A stretch of 64,000 nucleotides of DNA from Nanobdellati archaeon (GTDB taxonomy: Archaea > EX4484-52 > GLR71), in assembly GCA_019429005.1 (NCBI GenBank), contig JAHYJR010000001.1, positions 8,663 through 72,662 on the forward strand, read 5' to 3'. Below the pieces are notes generated by a model that saw only the letters and a list, made by a program, of their open reading frames with translations, was not told the origin of the DNA and made no database searches. Below, in pieces: positions 1 to 8,665 of the stretch (position 1 is the stretch's first letter; the number at the start of each line of letters is the position of its first letter). The position numbers were made by a program, and so were the translations under genes.

Positions 1-140
1 ATTATAAAAATCTATTATAAAAATCTATTATAAAAATCTATTATAAAAATCTATTATAAAAATCTATTATAAAAATCTATTATAAAAATCTATTATAAAA
101 ATCTATTATAAAAATCTATTATAAAAATCTATTATAAAAA
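1..140. repeat. 13-bp tandem repeat, 10 copies
   Basis: Ten identical copies of attataaaaatct fill positions 1-130, followed by a partial copy to 140. The array touches the window edge, so it may be longer. The unit contains only one C and no G. It lies upstream of herA and contains no ORF. It has no spacers, so it is not a CRISPR. Identical copies suggest recent slippage expansion. Confidence 0.95.
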
Positions 141-253
141 ATGTATTATAGTATAAAATCATAATAAATAGATATAATCTAAATAATTATTAATTATATA
201 ACCCAATACTATTTTAAATATTCTAACTAAATTAAATTGATATCGGTGATTTG

Positions 254-2242
254 ATGCTTATAGGTGAAGTTTTTGGAAAGACTGGAACAATACACTTTAG
301 CTTCAAGGCTTATAAAGACATTAAACGATTGGATTTTGTAACAATCAAAGATGAAAAAGGTAGATGGATACTAGGACAAGTTATAAAAGTCGAAAGTGAA
401 TCAGAAGACAAAAAAACAATAGTTAATACTGCATATACTAAAGTAATTGGTTTCAGAAATGAAGAAGGTATGCTTATGACACTTAAACGTGCAATAAGAC
501 CAAATTCGCTTGTATATACTGCAGATAAAAAAATAATACAAGACACATTAAAACTAACACGCAATGGCTTATATATGGGTCTTCTTGATGCAAATAAAGA
601 TACTGAAGTCTATTTAAATCCAAAAGACCTCGTAAGTAAACATTTGGCTGTATTGGCATCAACTGGTGCAGGAAAATCATATACTGTGGGCGTAATTTTG
701 GAAGAATTACTTGAGAAAAAAATACCAATTATAATCCTTGATCCTCACGGTGAATATGTAAGTTTAAGATTTGCAAATGATAATGAAGACGAAATCAAAA
801 ACATGGAAATGTATAATATCAAACCAAAAGGCTATAATGTTATGGAATATAGTCCAGACCCTAGAATAAACCCAGGTGCAGAACAATTAACATTCAGTGA
901 TATTAACCTTGAAGCTGTTGAACTCCAACAAATTATGCCATCAAAAACATCTAATGCACAAATGGGTCTTATATATACAGCAATAAGAGATTTAAAATCA
1001 CGTGATAGCGAATATTCATTATCCCAAATAATATCACAAATTGATACTTTAGACAGCCCAGCAAAATGGAACATCATAAATATGCTAGATATAGTAAAAG
1101 ATATTGGTATATTTTCTGAAACACCAACACAAATTGAAGATCTTGTAAAACCAGGTCAAGCATCAATCATAAACTTACGAGGAATTTCACCAGAAATACA
1201 AGGAATGGTCGCATATAAACTTACAAAAGATCTTTTTGAACTTAGAAAAATTGGACGTATACCTCCTTTATTTTTAATATTAGAAGAAGCACATAATTTT
1301 TGCCCAGAAAGAGAAGTAATTGCACCAACAAAAATAATAAGAACAATTGCAAGTGAAGGTCGTAAATTTGGTATGGGTCTCTGCGTCATATCACAAAGAC
1401 CTGCAAGAGTTGATAAAAGTGTCTTATCACAATGTAACACACAAATTATACTAAAAATTACAAACCCTAATGATATTAAAGCTGTAAGTTATGCAGAAGG
1501 TATGCTTGAAGGTATGGAAAAAGAAATTAAAAGTCTTAACCCTGGAACCGCTTTAATACTAGGTATGGAACTACCACTTTTTGTTGATATCAGAGTTAGA
1601 AGAACAAGACATGGTGGTGTTACTGTAAACATAACAGATCAACCAAAAACAGGGAAAAAAATACTTTCATTAAGAACAGTATCAAGAGAAACTGTTGAAC
1701 AAAGACTAGGTATACTAAAAACAGTATATTATCCTTGCTACCACATAATAAGCGGCACAAGATCATATCTTTTTGAAGGTATGGAAGGAAACATAATATA
1801 TTATGATAAAAGTGGTATGAAACAACAAAATATAGATTTGGATGAAAATGAAACTGAAGTATTATCTGCAATCAAAGATGAAAGTGATAGCGAGTCCCTA
1901 ATTGAAAAAACAACATTATCACTTGGCGATATAAACTTAGCTGTAAAAAATCTTACAAAAAAAGGCTATGTCAGTACTGAAACAAATAATAACACAGGTG
2001 ATGAAATTATCAAAAGAAACTCAAAATCACATGATACTTTGATGACATCAAAACTCAAACCAGAATTTGTAATAATTGATGGTGAACTAATAAAACCTAA
2101 AATATCAGGTCAACAATCAGAAAGAAAAGCTAAAGCAATACTTGGAGCAATAGATTCTATTAAACTCATTTATTATCCTTATTATCTAGGTAAAAATTTT
2201 ATGGTAGATGCAGTAACAGGAATTAAAAAAAATTTTAGTTAA
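254..2242 (+). CDS. herA: HerA-type DNA translocase/helicase (FtsK-HerA ATPase)
   Basis: Bidirectional DNA-translocating ATPase of the HerA family, which in archaea works with NurA and Mre11-Rad50 in DNA end resection. An N-terminal beta-rich HAS-barrel-like part (about residues 1-100) precedes the Walker A motif STGAGKS near residue 136. The Walker B segment LFLILEEAH is near residue 339, followed by an arginine-rich QRPAR region. The 662-aa length exceeds the usual ~500-600; the extra C-terminal part is charged and may hold a winged-helix segment. ATG 254 is chosen because GGTGAT at 245-250 sits 3 nt upstream; TTG 251 is also in frame. nurA, mre11 and rad50 are not neighbours here. Family assignment is confident; the partners are inferred. 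Confidence 0.9.
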   Translation: MLIGEVFGKTGTIHFSFKAYKDIKRLDFVTIKDEKGRWILGQVIKVESESEDKKTIVNTAYTKVIGFRNEEGMLMTLKRAIRPNSLVYTADKKIIQDTLKLTRNGLYMGLLDANKDTEVYLNPKDLVSKHLAVLASTGAGKSYTVGVILEELLEKKIPIIILDPHGEYVSLRFANDNEDEIKNMEMYNIKPKGYNVMEYSPDPRINPGAEQLTFSDINLEAVELQQIMPSKTSNAQMGLIYTAIRDLKSRDSEYSLSQIISQIDTLDSPAKWNIINMLDIVKDIGIFSETPTQIEDLVKPGQASIINLRGISPEIQGMVAYKLTKDLFELRKIGRIPPLFLILEEAHNFCPEREVIAPTKIIRTIASEGRKFGMGLCVISQRPARVDKSVLSQCNTQIILKITNPNDIKAVSYAEGMLEGMEKEIKSLNPGTALILGMELPLFVDIRVRRTRHGGVTVNITDQPKTGKKILSLRTVSRETVEQRLGILKTVYYPCYHIISGTRSYLFEGMEGNIIYYDKSGMKQQNIDLDENETEVLSAIKDESDSESLIEKTTLSLGDINLAVKNLTKKGYVSTETNNNTGDEIIKRNSKSHDTLMTSKLKPEFVIIDGELIKPKISGQQSERKAKAILGAIDSIKLIYYPYYLGKNFMVDAVTGIKKNFS

Positions 2243-2318
2243 TCTTATAAAAATAATCTTATAAAACACTAACTAGATTTTATAATCTAATATAAATTAT
2301 ATTTATAACGTGAACATA

Positions 2319-3050
2319 ATGGCAAAAAAAGAATTAAAAATACTCTGTACTGCAGATATTCACACAGACCATAAATTAGCCGAAGCAATATTAAATACAA
2401 TAAAAGAACACAAAATTGATGTATATATAGGCGCAGGAGATTTCCATTCAAAAGAATTCACCGAAAATTTCCTTAAAAAAATTAAAACTAGAGGCTTTGT
2501 AGTATCTGGTAACTGGGATCATGTAACATTCAAAAATAAATATATATCATCAATGGATTTTGGTATTGAAGAACATCAAGGTTATTACTTTTTTGGAGTT
2601 GGAAATAGTATATATTATAATTTTAATGAAATTGCAATGGAAATAACAAAACATATTGACCCTAAAAAACTTATTTTTATAACACATTACCCACCATACA
2701 AAGTTCTTGATAAGATCTGGAGCGGGCGCCATGTCGGTTATCCCGAATTTACAGATTTCATTGAAGATAAAAAACCCGCATTACACGTCTTTGGTCATAT
2801 ACACGAAGATCATGGCCATAAAAGAATTGGAAAGACACTCGCAGTAAACTGTTCTCTTGCAGATGAAAGAAAACTTTATATCATATCATTACCATCTCAA
2901 AAAATAACAAAAATAGATGTTGAGAAAATGCTTAACAAAATTAAAAAATCTGAAAAAACTAATAAAACTAAAGTAATAAAAACGATAACAAAAAAAGAAA
3001 CAACTAAAAAACCTGAAATAAAAATCAAAAAAAATAAATTAAAAAAATAA
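2319..3050 (+). CDS. Calcineurin-like metallophosphoesterase with Lys-rich tail
   Basis: Predicted metal-dependent phosphoesterase. Motifs in order are ADIH (metal ligands), GAGDFH, SGNWD (a variant of GNHD), ITHYPP and FGHIHED (the GHxH motif). This matches the short archaeal YfcE/Icc-like group whose substrates are mostly unknown. The last ~45 residues are strongly basic and low in complexity (K/T rich), possibly a nucleic-acid-binding tail. ATG 2319 is preferred over in-frame GTG 2310. A TATA-like stretch at about 2291-2305 lies close to 25 nt upstream, which suggests a leaderless transcript. tRNA-Ala begins only 2 nt after the stop codon, so the two may share a transcript. Confidence 0.8.
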   Translation: MAKKELKILCTADIHTDHKLAEAILNTIKEHKIDVYIGAGDFHSKEFTENFLKKIKTRGFVVSGNWDHVTFKNKYISSMDFGIEEHQGYYFFGVGNSIYYNFNEIAMEITKHIDPKKLIFITHYPPYKVLDKIWSGRHVGYPEFTDFIEDKKPALHVFGHIHEDHGHKRIGKTLAVNCSLADERKLYIISLPSQKITKIDVEKMLNKIKKSEKTNKTKVIKTITKKETTKKPEIKIKKNKLKK

Positions 3051-3052
3051 AT

Positions 3053-3124
3053 GGGCCGATAGTTCAGTGGTAGAATGCCTGCTCGGCATGCAGGAGGCCG
3101 CGAGTTCAAATCTCGCTCGGTCCA
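3053..3124 (+). tRNA. tRNA-Ala (GGC)
   Basis: A full cloverleaf can be drawn: acceptor GGGCCGA/TCGGTCC with G3:U70 (the alanine identity pair), a 4-bp D stem, anticodon stem CCTGC/GCAGG, and T arm GCGAG/CTCGC with loop TTCAAAT. The seven-base anticodon loop TCGGCAT places GGC at 34-36, but position 33 is then C instead of the near-universal U. CCA is not encoded; discriminator A is at 3124. No intron. It follows the phosphoesterase stop codon by 2 nt. Confidence 0.92.
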
Positions 3125-3170
3125 TTATAACAACAAATTCTCTAAAAAGGTCATTCATTTTTATCCACCT

Positions 3171-3265
3171 CACTTAAAGAAAATAATGTGCCAACATCAC
3201 ACGGCTATCTTCAAAATGTAATATTTTTTTATTTAACACTTAAAGAAAATAATGTGCCAACATCA
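3171..3265. repeat. Direct 29-bp duplication of the proB-remnant 3' end
   Basis: An identical 29-bp stretch occurs at 3171-3199 and 3237-3265. The second copy encodes the last residues (DVGTLFSLS) of the proB remnant. The first copy lies 66 bp away, beyond the stop codon. Read on the minus strand, it would continue into a different tail (about EVDKNE) before its own stop. It may be a leftover of an earlier C-terminus or of a local duplication. Confidence 0.9.
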
Positions 3266-3852
3266 TCCCCATTCAAAATTTCTTTTATAACACAATCTCT
3301 ATTGATATTCGAAACAACTGTCATAATATTTGATTTGGCTGCAACTTGAGCAGCAATAATCTTTGACTGCATACCACCTGTACCAAAATCAGATTTAACA
3401 CTACTTATAACACCATAAACTGTTGAATTGATATTATCAACAAAAGAAACAACATCTTTAGTTTCAACATCGCGATACAAACCATCAACATTAGATAAGA
3501 TTATAAGTAAATCGGCATTAAACAATTCAGAAACCTGTACTGATAAAATATCATTATCACCAAAAGTTATTTCATCGGTAGAAATCGAATCATTCTCATT
3601 TATTATTGGAACTAAATTTAGAGAAACTAATTTATCTAACAGATTTTTAAGAATTAATTTCCGTTTACAATCCACAAAATCTAAATTTGTAAGAAGAAGT
3701 TGAGATACATAAACACCATATTTCCAAAAAACAATCAATATATGACCGCAAAAGAAGAATATTGAATTGGCAAATATTGTAAATAAATCAAAAATAAACC
3801 AACATCTTGCCAAGACTAAAAAATCCAAAAATTCAAGAAAAAATATAAACAA
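3229..3852 (-). pseudogene. proB: Glutamate 5-kinase remnant lacking its N-terminus
   Basis: The C-terminal two thirds match glutamate 5-kinase, the first enzyme of proline synthesis. Visible segments are VSQLLLT, PIINENDSIST, FGDNDILS, ADLLIILSNVDGLY and GGMQSKI. The first ~45 codons are hydrophobic, T-rich and unlike the family, and the KxGS phosphate-binding loop that starts the amino acid kinase fold is absent. No upstream frame supplies it before the next gene. The 3' end is duplicated at 3171-3199. I infer loss of function by 5' deletion and decay; no other proline gene is seen here. A repurposed short kinase is possible but unlikely without the P-loop region. Confidence 0.75.
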
Positions 3853-3889
3853 ACAAAAAGCAAATTTAAGGTAAAACTTACCGTAAAAA

Positions 3890-4456
3890 TTAATCTAAAT
3901 CGATTTTTTTTGAATCATTACAACCTTCACAAAGCCATCGTCCATCAGCATCAATAAGCTCATCAGAAATATTCCCACAATCTTCACAAATACCTCGTAT
4001 ACTCTTTGATACCTCATGACCCTCTTCTTGCATATCATATTTTGCATTAAAGACTTCAATTAGCGCTGGAACAATCTTTGTAATATCAGTTTCAGTTATA
4101 ATACCTACAAGATTATCATCTGAATCAATTACAGGTACACGACCTATACGATTAGAATACATCTTATCAGCCACATCTGAAATCTTTTCGTCAGGACCAA
4201 CACTAAAAAGTTTTGAAGTCATAATATCTTTTACTTTAAACTGACTTGGAATTTTATTTTCAGAAACAATATTATTTATGATATCCTTATCGGTAACAAG
4301 ACCAATAACATCATTATTTTCAACTACGACAAGACCACGAATATTATATAATTTTAAGAAATGTGCAGCCTCTTTAACTGATTTTTCAGACTCAATAACA
4401 ATAACTTTTTTTGTCATAATCTCTGAAACCTTAATTTCTTCATTATCGGAATGCAT
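3890..4456 (-). CDS. CBS-domain pair with C-terminal zinc ribbon
   Basis: This 188-aa protein carries two CBS motifs: VSEIMTKKVIVIESEKSV to about residue 65, then VKDIMTSKLFSVGPDEKI to about residue 130. A zinc ribbon follows with CEDCG and CEGC pairs. CBS pairs bind adenosine nucleotides or act as energy sensors, and the ribbon suggests a nucleic-acid or protein contact. ATG 4456 (MHSDNEE) is preferred over in-frame TTG 4471 because a TATA-like TTTATAATT lies about 25-30 nt upstream. The winged-helix gene lies just upstream on the same strand. Substrate and role are unknown. Confidence 0.75.
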   Translation of the reverse strand: MHSDNEEIKVSEIMTKKVIVIESEKSVKEAAHFLKLYNIRGLVVVENNDVIGLVTDKDIINNIVSENKIPSQFKVKDIMTSKLFSVGPDEKISDVADKMYSNRIGRVPVIDSDDNLVGIITETDITKIVPALIEVFNAKYDMQEEGHEVSKSIRGICEDCGNISDELIDADGRWLCEGCNDSKKIDLD

Positions 4457-4501
4457 ACCAAATATATACAATTGATAATTATAAAAAGATATGTAAAATT
4501 G

Positions 4502-4792
4502 TTAAAATTTCAGACTATAAAGATCTTGTCTAATATCTCTAAGAGACTTCCTTTTGTCAATTATATCCTTTTTCACTAACAGTTGTAAAGCATATCGTAC
4601 AGTTCTATCAGGAAGACTTGTAAGCTCAATAAGTTCTTTCTGTGTCAATTGCTCACCTTCATACTGAAGCATTTTATATACAAACTTAGCACTAGGTGGA
4701 AGATCGTCAAGGTCTTGTCCATAAGTCTCAATCTTCTTTTTCAATTTTCCAGTAATCTTAGAAAATTTGCCACTATCAAAACGCACAAACAA
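4502..4792 (-). CDS. Small winged-helix transcriptional regulator
   Basis: A 96-aa protein with one winged helix-turn-helix. SAKFVYKMLQYEGE leads into LTQKELIELTSLPDRTVRYALQ (helix-turn-helix) and a DIIDKRKS wing, resembling small archaeal MarR/TrmB-like domains. No sensor domain is present. No ATG is in frame near the start, so TTG 4792 (or GTG 4786) is used. It is followed 45 bp downstream by the CBS/zinc-ribbon gene on the same strand, suggesting an operon. The target genes are unknown. Confidence 0.7.
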   Translation of the reverse strand: MFVRFDSGKFSKITGKLKKKIETYGQDLDDLPPSAKFVYKMLQYEGEQLTQKELIELTSLPDRTVRYALQLLVKKDIIDKRKSLRDIRQDLYSLKF

Positions 4793-4849
4793 TACATCTA
4801 TTGATGCTTTTTTAAATTAAACTGAATCAACATTAAGTTTAATCCGTTT

Positions 4850-5271
4850 CTAACCATCAAAGATTATATCATTACCAGACCCAGATGATATATTACTTAT
4901 ATTAATTATACATTTATCAGACACAATTATAGGTTTTATTGCCTGATTCATTGAATTTACAGGTATTATAAGATTCACATTTGAATTTGGTGCAACAATA
5001 GGTCCTCCTGCAGAAAGCGAATAAACGGTAGATCCCATTGGTGTCGATACAATAAACAATCCGCACCATCCCTAAAAACAAACTCACCATCAATACCATG
5101 CACAATAACATGAACAGTTATACCTAGTTGTGCCTGTTTGAGATGATTACAAAGAGTCTCTAGATTATGTTTAAATACCATCATACCAACTAATACTATT
5201 TTTTTATTAATTATAAAATCTATATAAAATTGAAAATAAATAAATAAAATAAATACACAATTATTTAACAA
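4850..5271 (-). pseudogene. nadK: NAD kinase remnant, frameshifted
   Basis: Two overlapping minus-strand frames together spell the C-terminal domain of ATP-NAD kinase. One frame gives GIDGEFVFRDGAD. After a frame change near 5058-5062 the other gives FIVSTPMGSTVYSLSAGGP, the family's signature loop, then IVAPNSN and PIIVSD. The N-terminal half with GGDGT is absent, and the C-terminus is cut by a stop shortly after IIFDG. The gene therefore cannot encode a working enzyme for NADP synthesis as read. A sequencing error could explain the frameshift but not the missing N-terminal domain. Confidence 0.8.
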
Positions 5272-5366
5272 AACCCAACAATTATCAATACATTTAAAAA
5301 ACTTCTATCAATAATTATGGTTTAGACTAGAACAGTTATCTTAACGTTTCTAGATTGGTGATATAA

Positions 5367-5822
5367 ATGGCAAGAATGCATTCAAGAAAAAAGGGAAACG
5401 CAGGTAGTACTAAACCAGTTGATAAGACAGTACCAATATGGGTTGAATACAAAGCAGATGAAGTTGAAAGACTTATTATAAAACTCAAAAAAGAGGATAA
5501 AGATTCCGCTTTGATTGGAACAATATTGAAAGATCAATACGGTATCCCTTCTGTAAAAGCATTAACAGGAAACAGTATTTCTAACATCATTGAACAAAAT
5601 GGTCTTAAAAGAGAACTTCCTGAAGATCTTAGAAATCTTATGGTAAAAGCTGTAAACATAAAAGACCATATGGAAAACAACAAAAAAGATTTAAGATCAA
5701 AAAGAGGTCTTAACCTTGTTGAAGCAAAAATCAGAAGACTAGGTAAATATTATACTAAAACAAAAGTATTGGCTCCAAAATGGGTATATAATCCAAAGAG
5801 AGCAAAAATTGCAATACAGTGA
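5367..5822 (+). CDS. rps15: Small-subunit ribosomal protein S15 (uS15)
   Basis: Archaeal/eukaryotic-type S15 of 151 aa with the typical start MARMHSRKKG and the end PKWVYNPKRAKI. It binds the central domain of 16S rRNA. A perfect GGTGAT at 5356-5361 sets the ATG. In many archaea S15 heads a cluster with a RecJ-like nuclease and S3Ae; here both follow, but an MFS gene on the opposite strand lies between. The stop codon lies inside a terminator hairpin. Confidence 0.97.
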   Translation: MARMHSRKKGNAGSTKPVDKTVPIWVEYKADEVERLIIKLKKEDKDSALIGTILKDQYGIPSVKALTGNSISNIIEQNGLKRELPEDLRNLMVKAVNIKDHMENNKKDLRSKRGLNLVEAKIRRLGKYYTKTKVLAPKWVYNPKRAKIAIQ

Positions 5823-5852
5823 TCTTTTAGATCACATTTTTTCTTTTTTTTC
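5819..5852 (+). terminator. Hairpin plus T-tract terminator of rps15
   Basis: GTGATCT (5819-5825), loop TTT, AGATCAC (5829-5835), then a long T-rich run. The 5' arm contains the rps15 TGA stop codon. It lies between convergent genes and may serve both. Confidence 0.75.
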
Positions 5853-5864
5853 TTTTTATTAAAG

Positions 5865-7028
5865 CTATTCTTTTACCAAAAATATATAGAATAAACTAAA
5901 TATTGACGCAATAATAAAAGATAAAATAAAAGGATAAAACTCAAAATAAAATATTACCATTAAAATAGGCATAAAAACACACCTACTAAGATTATAAATT
6001 ATTTCTCTCTGAACAATAAATTTAAAATAATCTCTTTTTACAGCAACATCATAAAGATACGCAGACCATGGAATAATCAATACTTTTTCAGAGAAATTTT
6101 TATATGAATCAACAATAAACACCTTAAATGGCGTATTTACAAAAATCCGTCCAATCCAACCTATAAAATAAAAAATTGTTGCAAACTTAAGCACCTTTCG
6201 CTTATCAAAATGATCTGTCATAACACCTATAAAATAAAATAAAAATAATGAAAAGACCAATGATGCTGAAAACACAAGACCTACAGATTCTATATCTAAC
6301 ATCAAAATTATTAAAAATATAGGCCATATAACACGACCAATTATAGACTCGATTGCATATCCTGAAAAACTTAATAACATGTTACGATCTGTAACAGATG
6401 AAATTAAACCTAACAATCCTAAATTTTCAAAATGCACCTTTTCATAAGAATCTTTTGTCATAAATAAAGGGAATACCGAAATAATAAGAATTATTGAACC
6501 AAAAACAAAAAGAGGAGAATAACCAAATAAACCAATAATAATAGCACCAATAAACGGTGCACAAACACTTGAAATCATAGATAACATATAGATTAATGCA
6601 AGCTCACGACCACGTTTACCTTTACTAGAATGTTCTACATAATTAAGATGAAATCCAAAATTAAACAATATCATCCTTAAAGAAAACAATATAGGTAAAA
6701 TATAAAATAAGAGTGGAAACACTACAATATATTGCAAACCAAAATAATAACTAACAAGAAAAAATGTACTAACAAATATAGAATGCTTAACACCAAACCT
6801 TGAAATAAATCTCGCACCCATAAACGAAAATACAACAAAACTTACTGAAATCATAAAAAAATAAAAAATTATAGATACTATTGAAAACCCTAAATTATAC
6901 AAATAAATAGGAACAAAAATAGATATCAAACTTTCAGCAAAAGACATAATTGAAAAAGACAAATAGATTTCATCCATATCCTTATTTTTAAAAAAATCAT
7001 GTATTGCATGATGTGAATAAAAAGACAT
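5865..7028 (-). CDS. MFS transporter
   Basis: A 387-aa integral membrane protein with about twelve hydrophobic helices. Between helices 2 and 3, MGARFISRFGVKHSI resembles the MFS GxxxDRxGRR loop, and the equivalent later loop is MTDHFDKRKVL. The substrate is unknown. It is convergent with rps15 and divergent from the RecJ-like gene, so it interrupts the usual S15-RecJ-S3Ae cluster. Codon use looks similar to its neighbours. An 18-bp tandem repeat lies just upstream of its start. A second MFS gene is at 42633-43799. Confidence 0.8.
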   Translation of the reverse strand: MSFYSHHAIHDFFKNKDMDEIYLSFSIMSFAESLISIFVPIYLYNLGFSIVSIIFYFFMISVSFVVFSFMGARFISRFGVKHSIFVSTFFLVSYYFGLQYIVVFPLLFYILPILFSLRMILFNFGFHLNYVEHSSKGKRGRELALIYMLSMISSVCAPFIGAIIIGLFGYSPLFVFGSIILIISVFPLFMTKDSYEKVHFENLGLLGLISSVTDRNMLLSFSGYAIESIIGRVIWPIFLIILMLDIESVGLVFSASLVFSLFLFYFIGVMTDHFDKRKVLKFATIFYFIGWIGRIFVNTPFKVFIVDSYKNFSEKVLIIPWSAYLYDVAVKRDYFKFIVQREIIYNLSRCVFMPILMVIFYFEFYPFILSFIIASIFSLFYIFLVKE

Positions 7029-7052
7029 AGACTAAATAAGTGTTAAATAACA

Positions 7053-7186
7053 TATAAATCTTAAATTAAATATAAATCTTAAATTAAATATAAATCTTAA
7101 ATTAAATATAAATCTTAAATTAAATATAAATCTTAAATTAAATATAAATCTTAAATTAAATATAAATCTTAAATTAAATATAAATC
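7053..7186. repeat. 18-bp tandem repeat in a divergent promoter region
   Basis: Seven perfect copies of tataaatcttaaattaaa (7053-7178) and an 8-bp partial copy. Each unit begins with a TATA-box-like TATAAAT, so the array offers seven equally spaced TATA-like elements between the divergent MFS and recJ-like genes. Whether these are used as promoters is not known. Confidence 0.95.
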
Positions 7187-7230
7187 ATAAAAAACATAAT
7201 ACTTTAATATCTACACACAACAAAATATTG

Positions 7231-8610
7231 ATGATACATCAAAAAATAGAAGATATTTCTAAACTTGCTGCAAAAAAAATTATAGATGAAAAAGGTAAAA
7301 TTCTTATAGTTTCACATTTTGATGCAGATGGTATCTGTGCAGGGTCTTTAGCATACAAAGCATTAGGTAATATTGGGAAAAAATGTGATATCCAATTTAT
7401 AAAACAGCTTGAACTGGACATTTTAAAAGAAATTGCAAAGGTTGATGCCGATTTATTCTGGTTTACAGACCTTGGAAGTGGACAAATAAATAATATTAAC
7501 AAATACATTAAAGGTAAAAAAATCATAATAACAGATCACCATAATATAGATAACACAAAATCTGAAAATAATGAAAATGATATTATCCATATAAACCCAC
7601 ATCTTGTAGATATCGACGGTACAGACGAAATAAGTGGTGCGGGAACAACATATATATTAGCCTCAAAAATATCAAAAGACATTGATGAATTCATATACCT
7701 TGCATTAGCAGGTGCGGTAGGAGACATACAAAAGAAAAATGGCATATTTAAATCATTAAATAAAAAAATATTAAAAAAAGCTATAAAACTCAAAAGAATC
7801 AATGCAAATAAAGGATTACGACTTTTTGGACGAAGTAGCAAACCATTACACAAATGTCTACAATATTGCAGAGAACCAAAAATACCAAAAATTGCAGACA
7901 ATGAAATGAAAGCCATAAAATTCATAAAAAACTTAAATATCCCAATAAAACAAACAAATGGCGAATGGACAAGGTTAATTGATCTTGACAAAAAACAAGA
8001 AACCGAATTGTCAACAGCGATATTACTTGCAGCAAATGTAACATCAAATGAAACCCATATTATCGGTTGTGTGTATATACTTCCCAATAATTTTGAGATA
8101 CGTGAATTTGCAACGATGTTAAATGCATGTGGTCGAATGGGTAAATCTGAAGAAGGTATGAAACTTTGCCTAAATATGCGAAACTCTATTGATGATATAC
8201 TTATTGATTATAAACGTAAAATTGCAGAATCACTCACATGGGCATCACAAAATAAAGATGCAATAACAAAAACAGACATAGCGTCCTACCTAATCGCAAA
8301 AAACAATATAGATGATAATTTTATAGGTACTGTAATCTCAATCCAATCCTATTCTAAAACCGATAGATATATCTTGATAGGGCTAGCAGATAGTGATAAT
8401 GGTATAAAGGTCTCTGGAAGAGTTTCAGATAACCTTAAAAATAAGATTAATTTGGGTGCAGCACTAAAAAAAGTGTCTGAAGAGCTAAAAGGCGAAGGTG
8501 GTGGACATAATCTTGCAGGTGGTGCAAAAATACCGAAAGGTAGTGAAGAAAGATTTATAAAATTGTTGGATAACTTATTAAAAGAACAATTAAATAATAA
8601 TAGTTCTTAA
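7231..8610 (+). CDS. RecJ-like DHH phosphoesterase/exonuclease
   Basis: DHH-superfamily protein of 459 aa related to archaeal RecJ/GAN, the single-strand exonuclease that associates with GINS in the replisome. Motifs are SHFDADGICAG near residue 28, FTDLGSG, ITDHHN near residue 100 and GEGGGHNLAGGA of the DHHA1 domain near residue 423. ATG 7231 is chosen (TTG 7228 is adjacent); no clear ribosome binding site is seen, so the mRNA is probably leaderless. It lies upstream of S3Ae, as in many archaea. Some relatives are nanoRNases or tRNA 3'-processing enzymes, so the exact substrate is uncertain. Confidence 0.85.
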   Translation: MIHQKIEDISKLAAKKIIDEKGKILIVSHFDADGICAGSLAYKALGNIGKKCDIQFIKQLELDILKEIAKVDADLFWFTDLGSGQINNINKYIKGKKIIITDHHNIDNTKSENNENDIIHINPHLVDIDGTDEISGAGTTYILASKISKDIDEFIYLALAGAVGDIQKKNGIFKSLNKKILKKAIKLKRINANKGLRLFGRSSKPLHKCLQYCREPKIPKIADNEMKAIKFIKNLNIPIKQTNGEWTRLIDLDKKQETELSTAILLAANVTSNETHIIGCVYILPNNFEIREFATMLNACGRMGKSEEGMKLCLNMRNSIDDILIDYKRKIAESLTWASQNKDAITKTDIASYLIAKNNIDDNFIGTVISIQSYSKTDRYILIGLADSDNGIKVSGRVSDNLKNKINLGAALKKVSEELKGEGGGHNLAGGAKIPKGSEERFIKLLDNLLKEQLNNNSS

Positions 8611-8665
8611 TATATTATAATTAGAAAATCATTACGTATAAACAAAATATCTGAGATGTTTACGC

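Noticed and set aside
1-140. CRISPR array
   Set aside because: Copies are 13 bp, directly adjacent and without spacers; the arrays at 7053 and 36915 also lack spacers, and no cas gene is present.
3229-3852. Complete amino acid kinase gene
   Set aside because: The N-terminal P-loop region of the fold is absent and replaced by low-complexity hydrophobic codons.
4975-5271. Independent 98-aa protein
   Set aside because: Its end reads into NAD-kinase sequence and then leaves the family frame; it is better explained as one half of the frameshifted nadK remnant.
7536-8087. Long antisense frame within the RecJ-like gene
   Set aside because: The sense strand carries the full DHH/DHHA1 motif set; the antisense product looks like a shadow of it.
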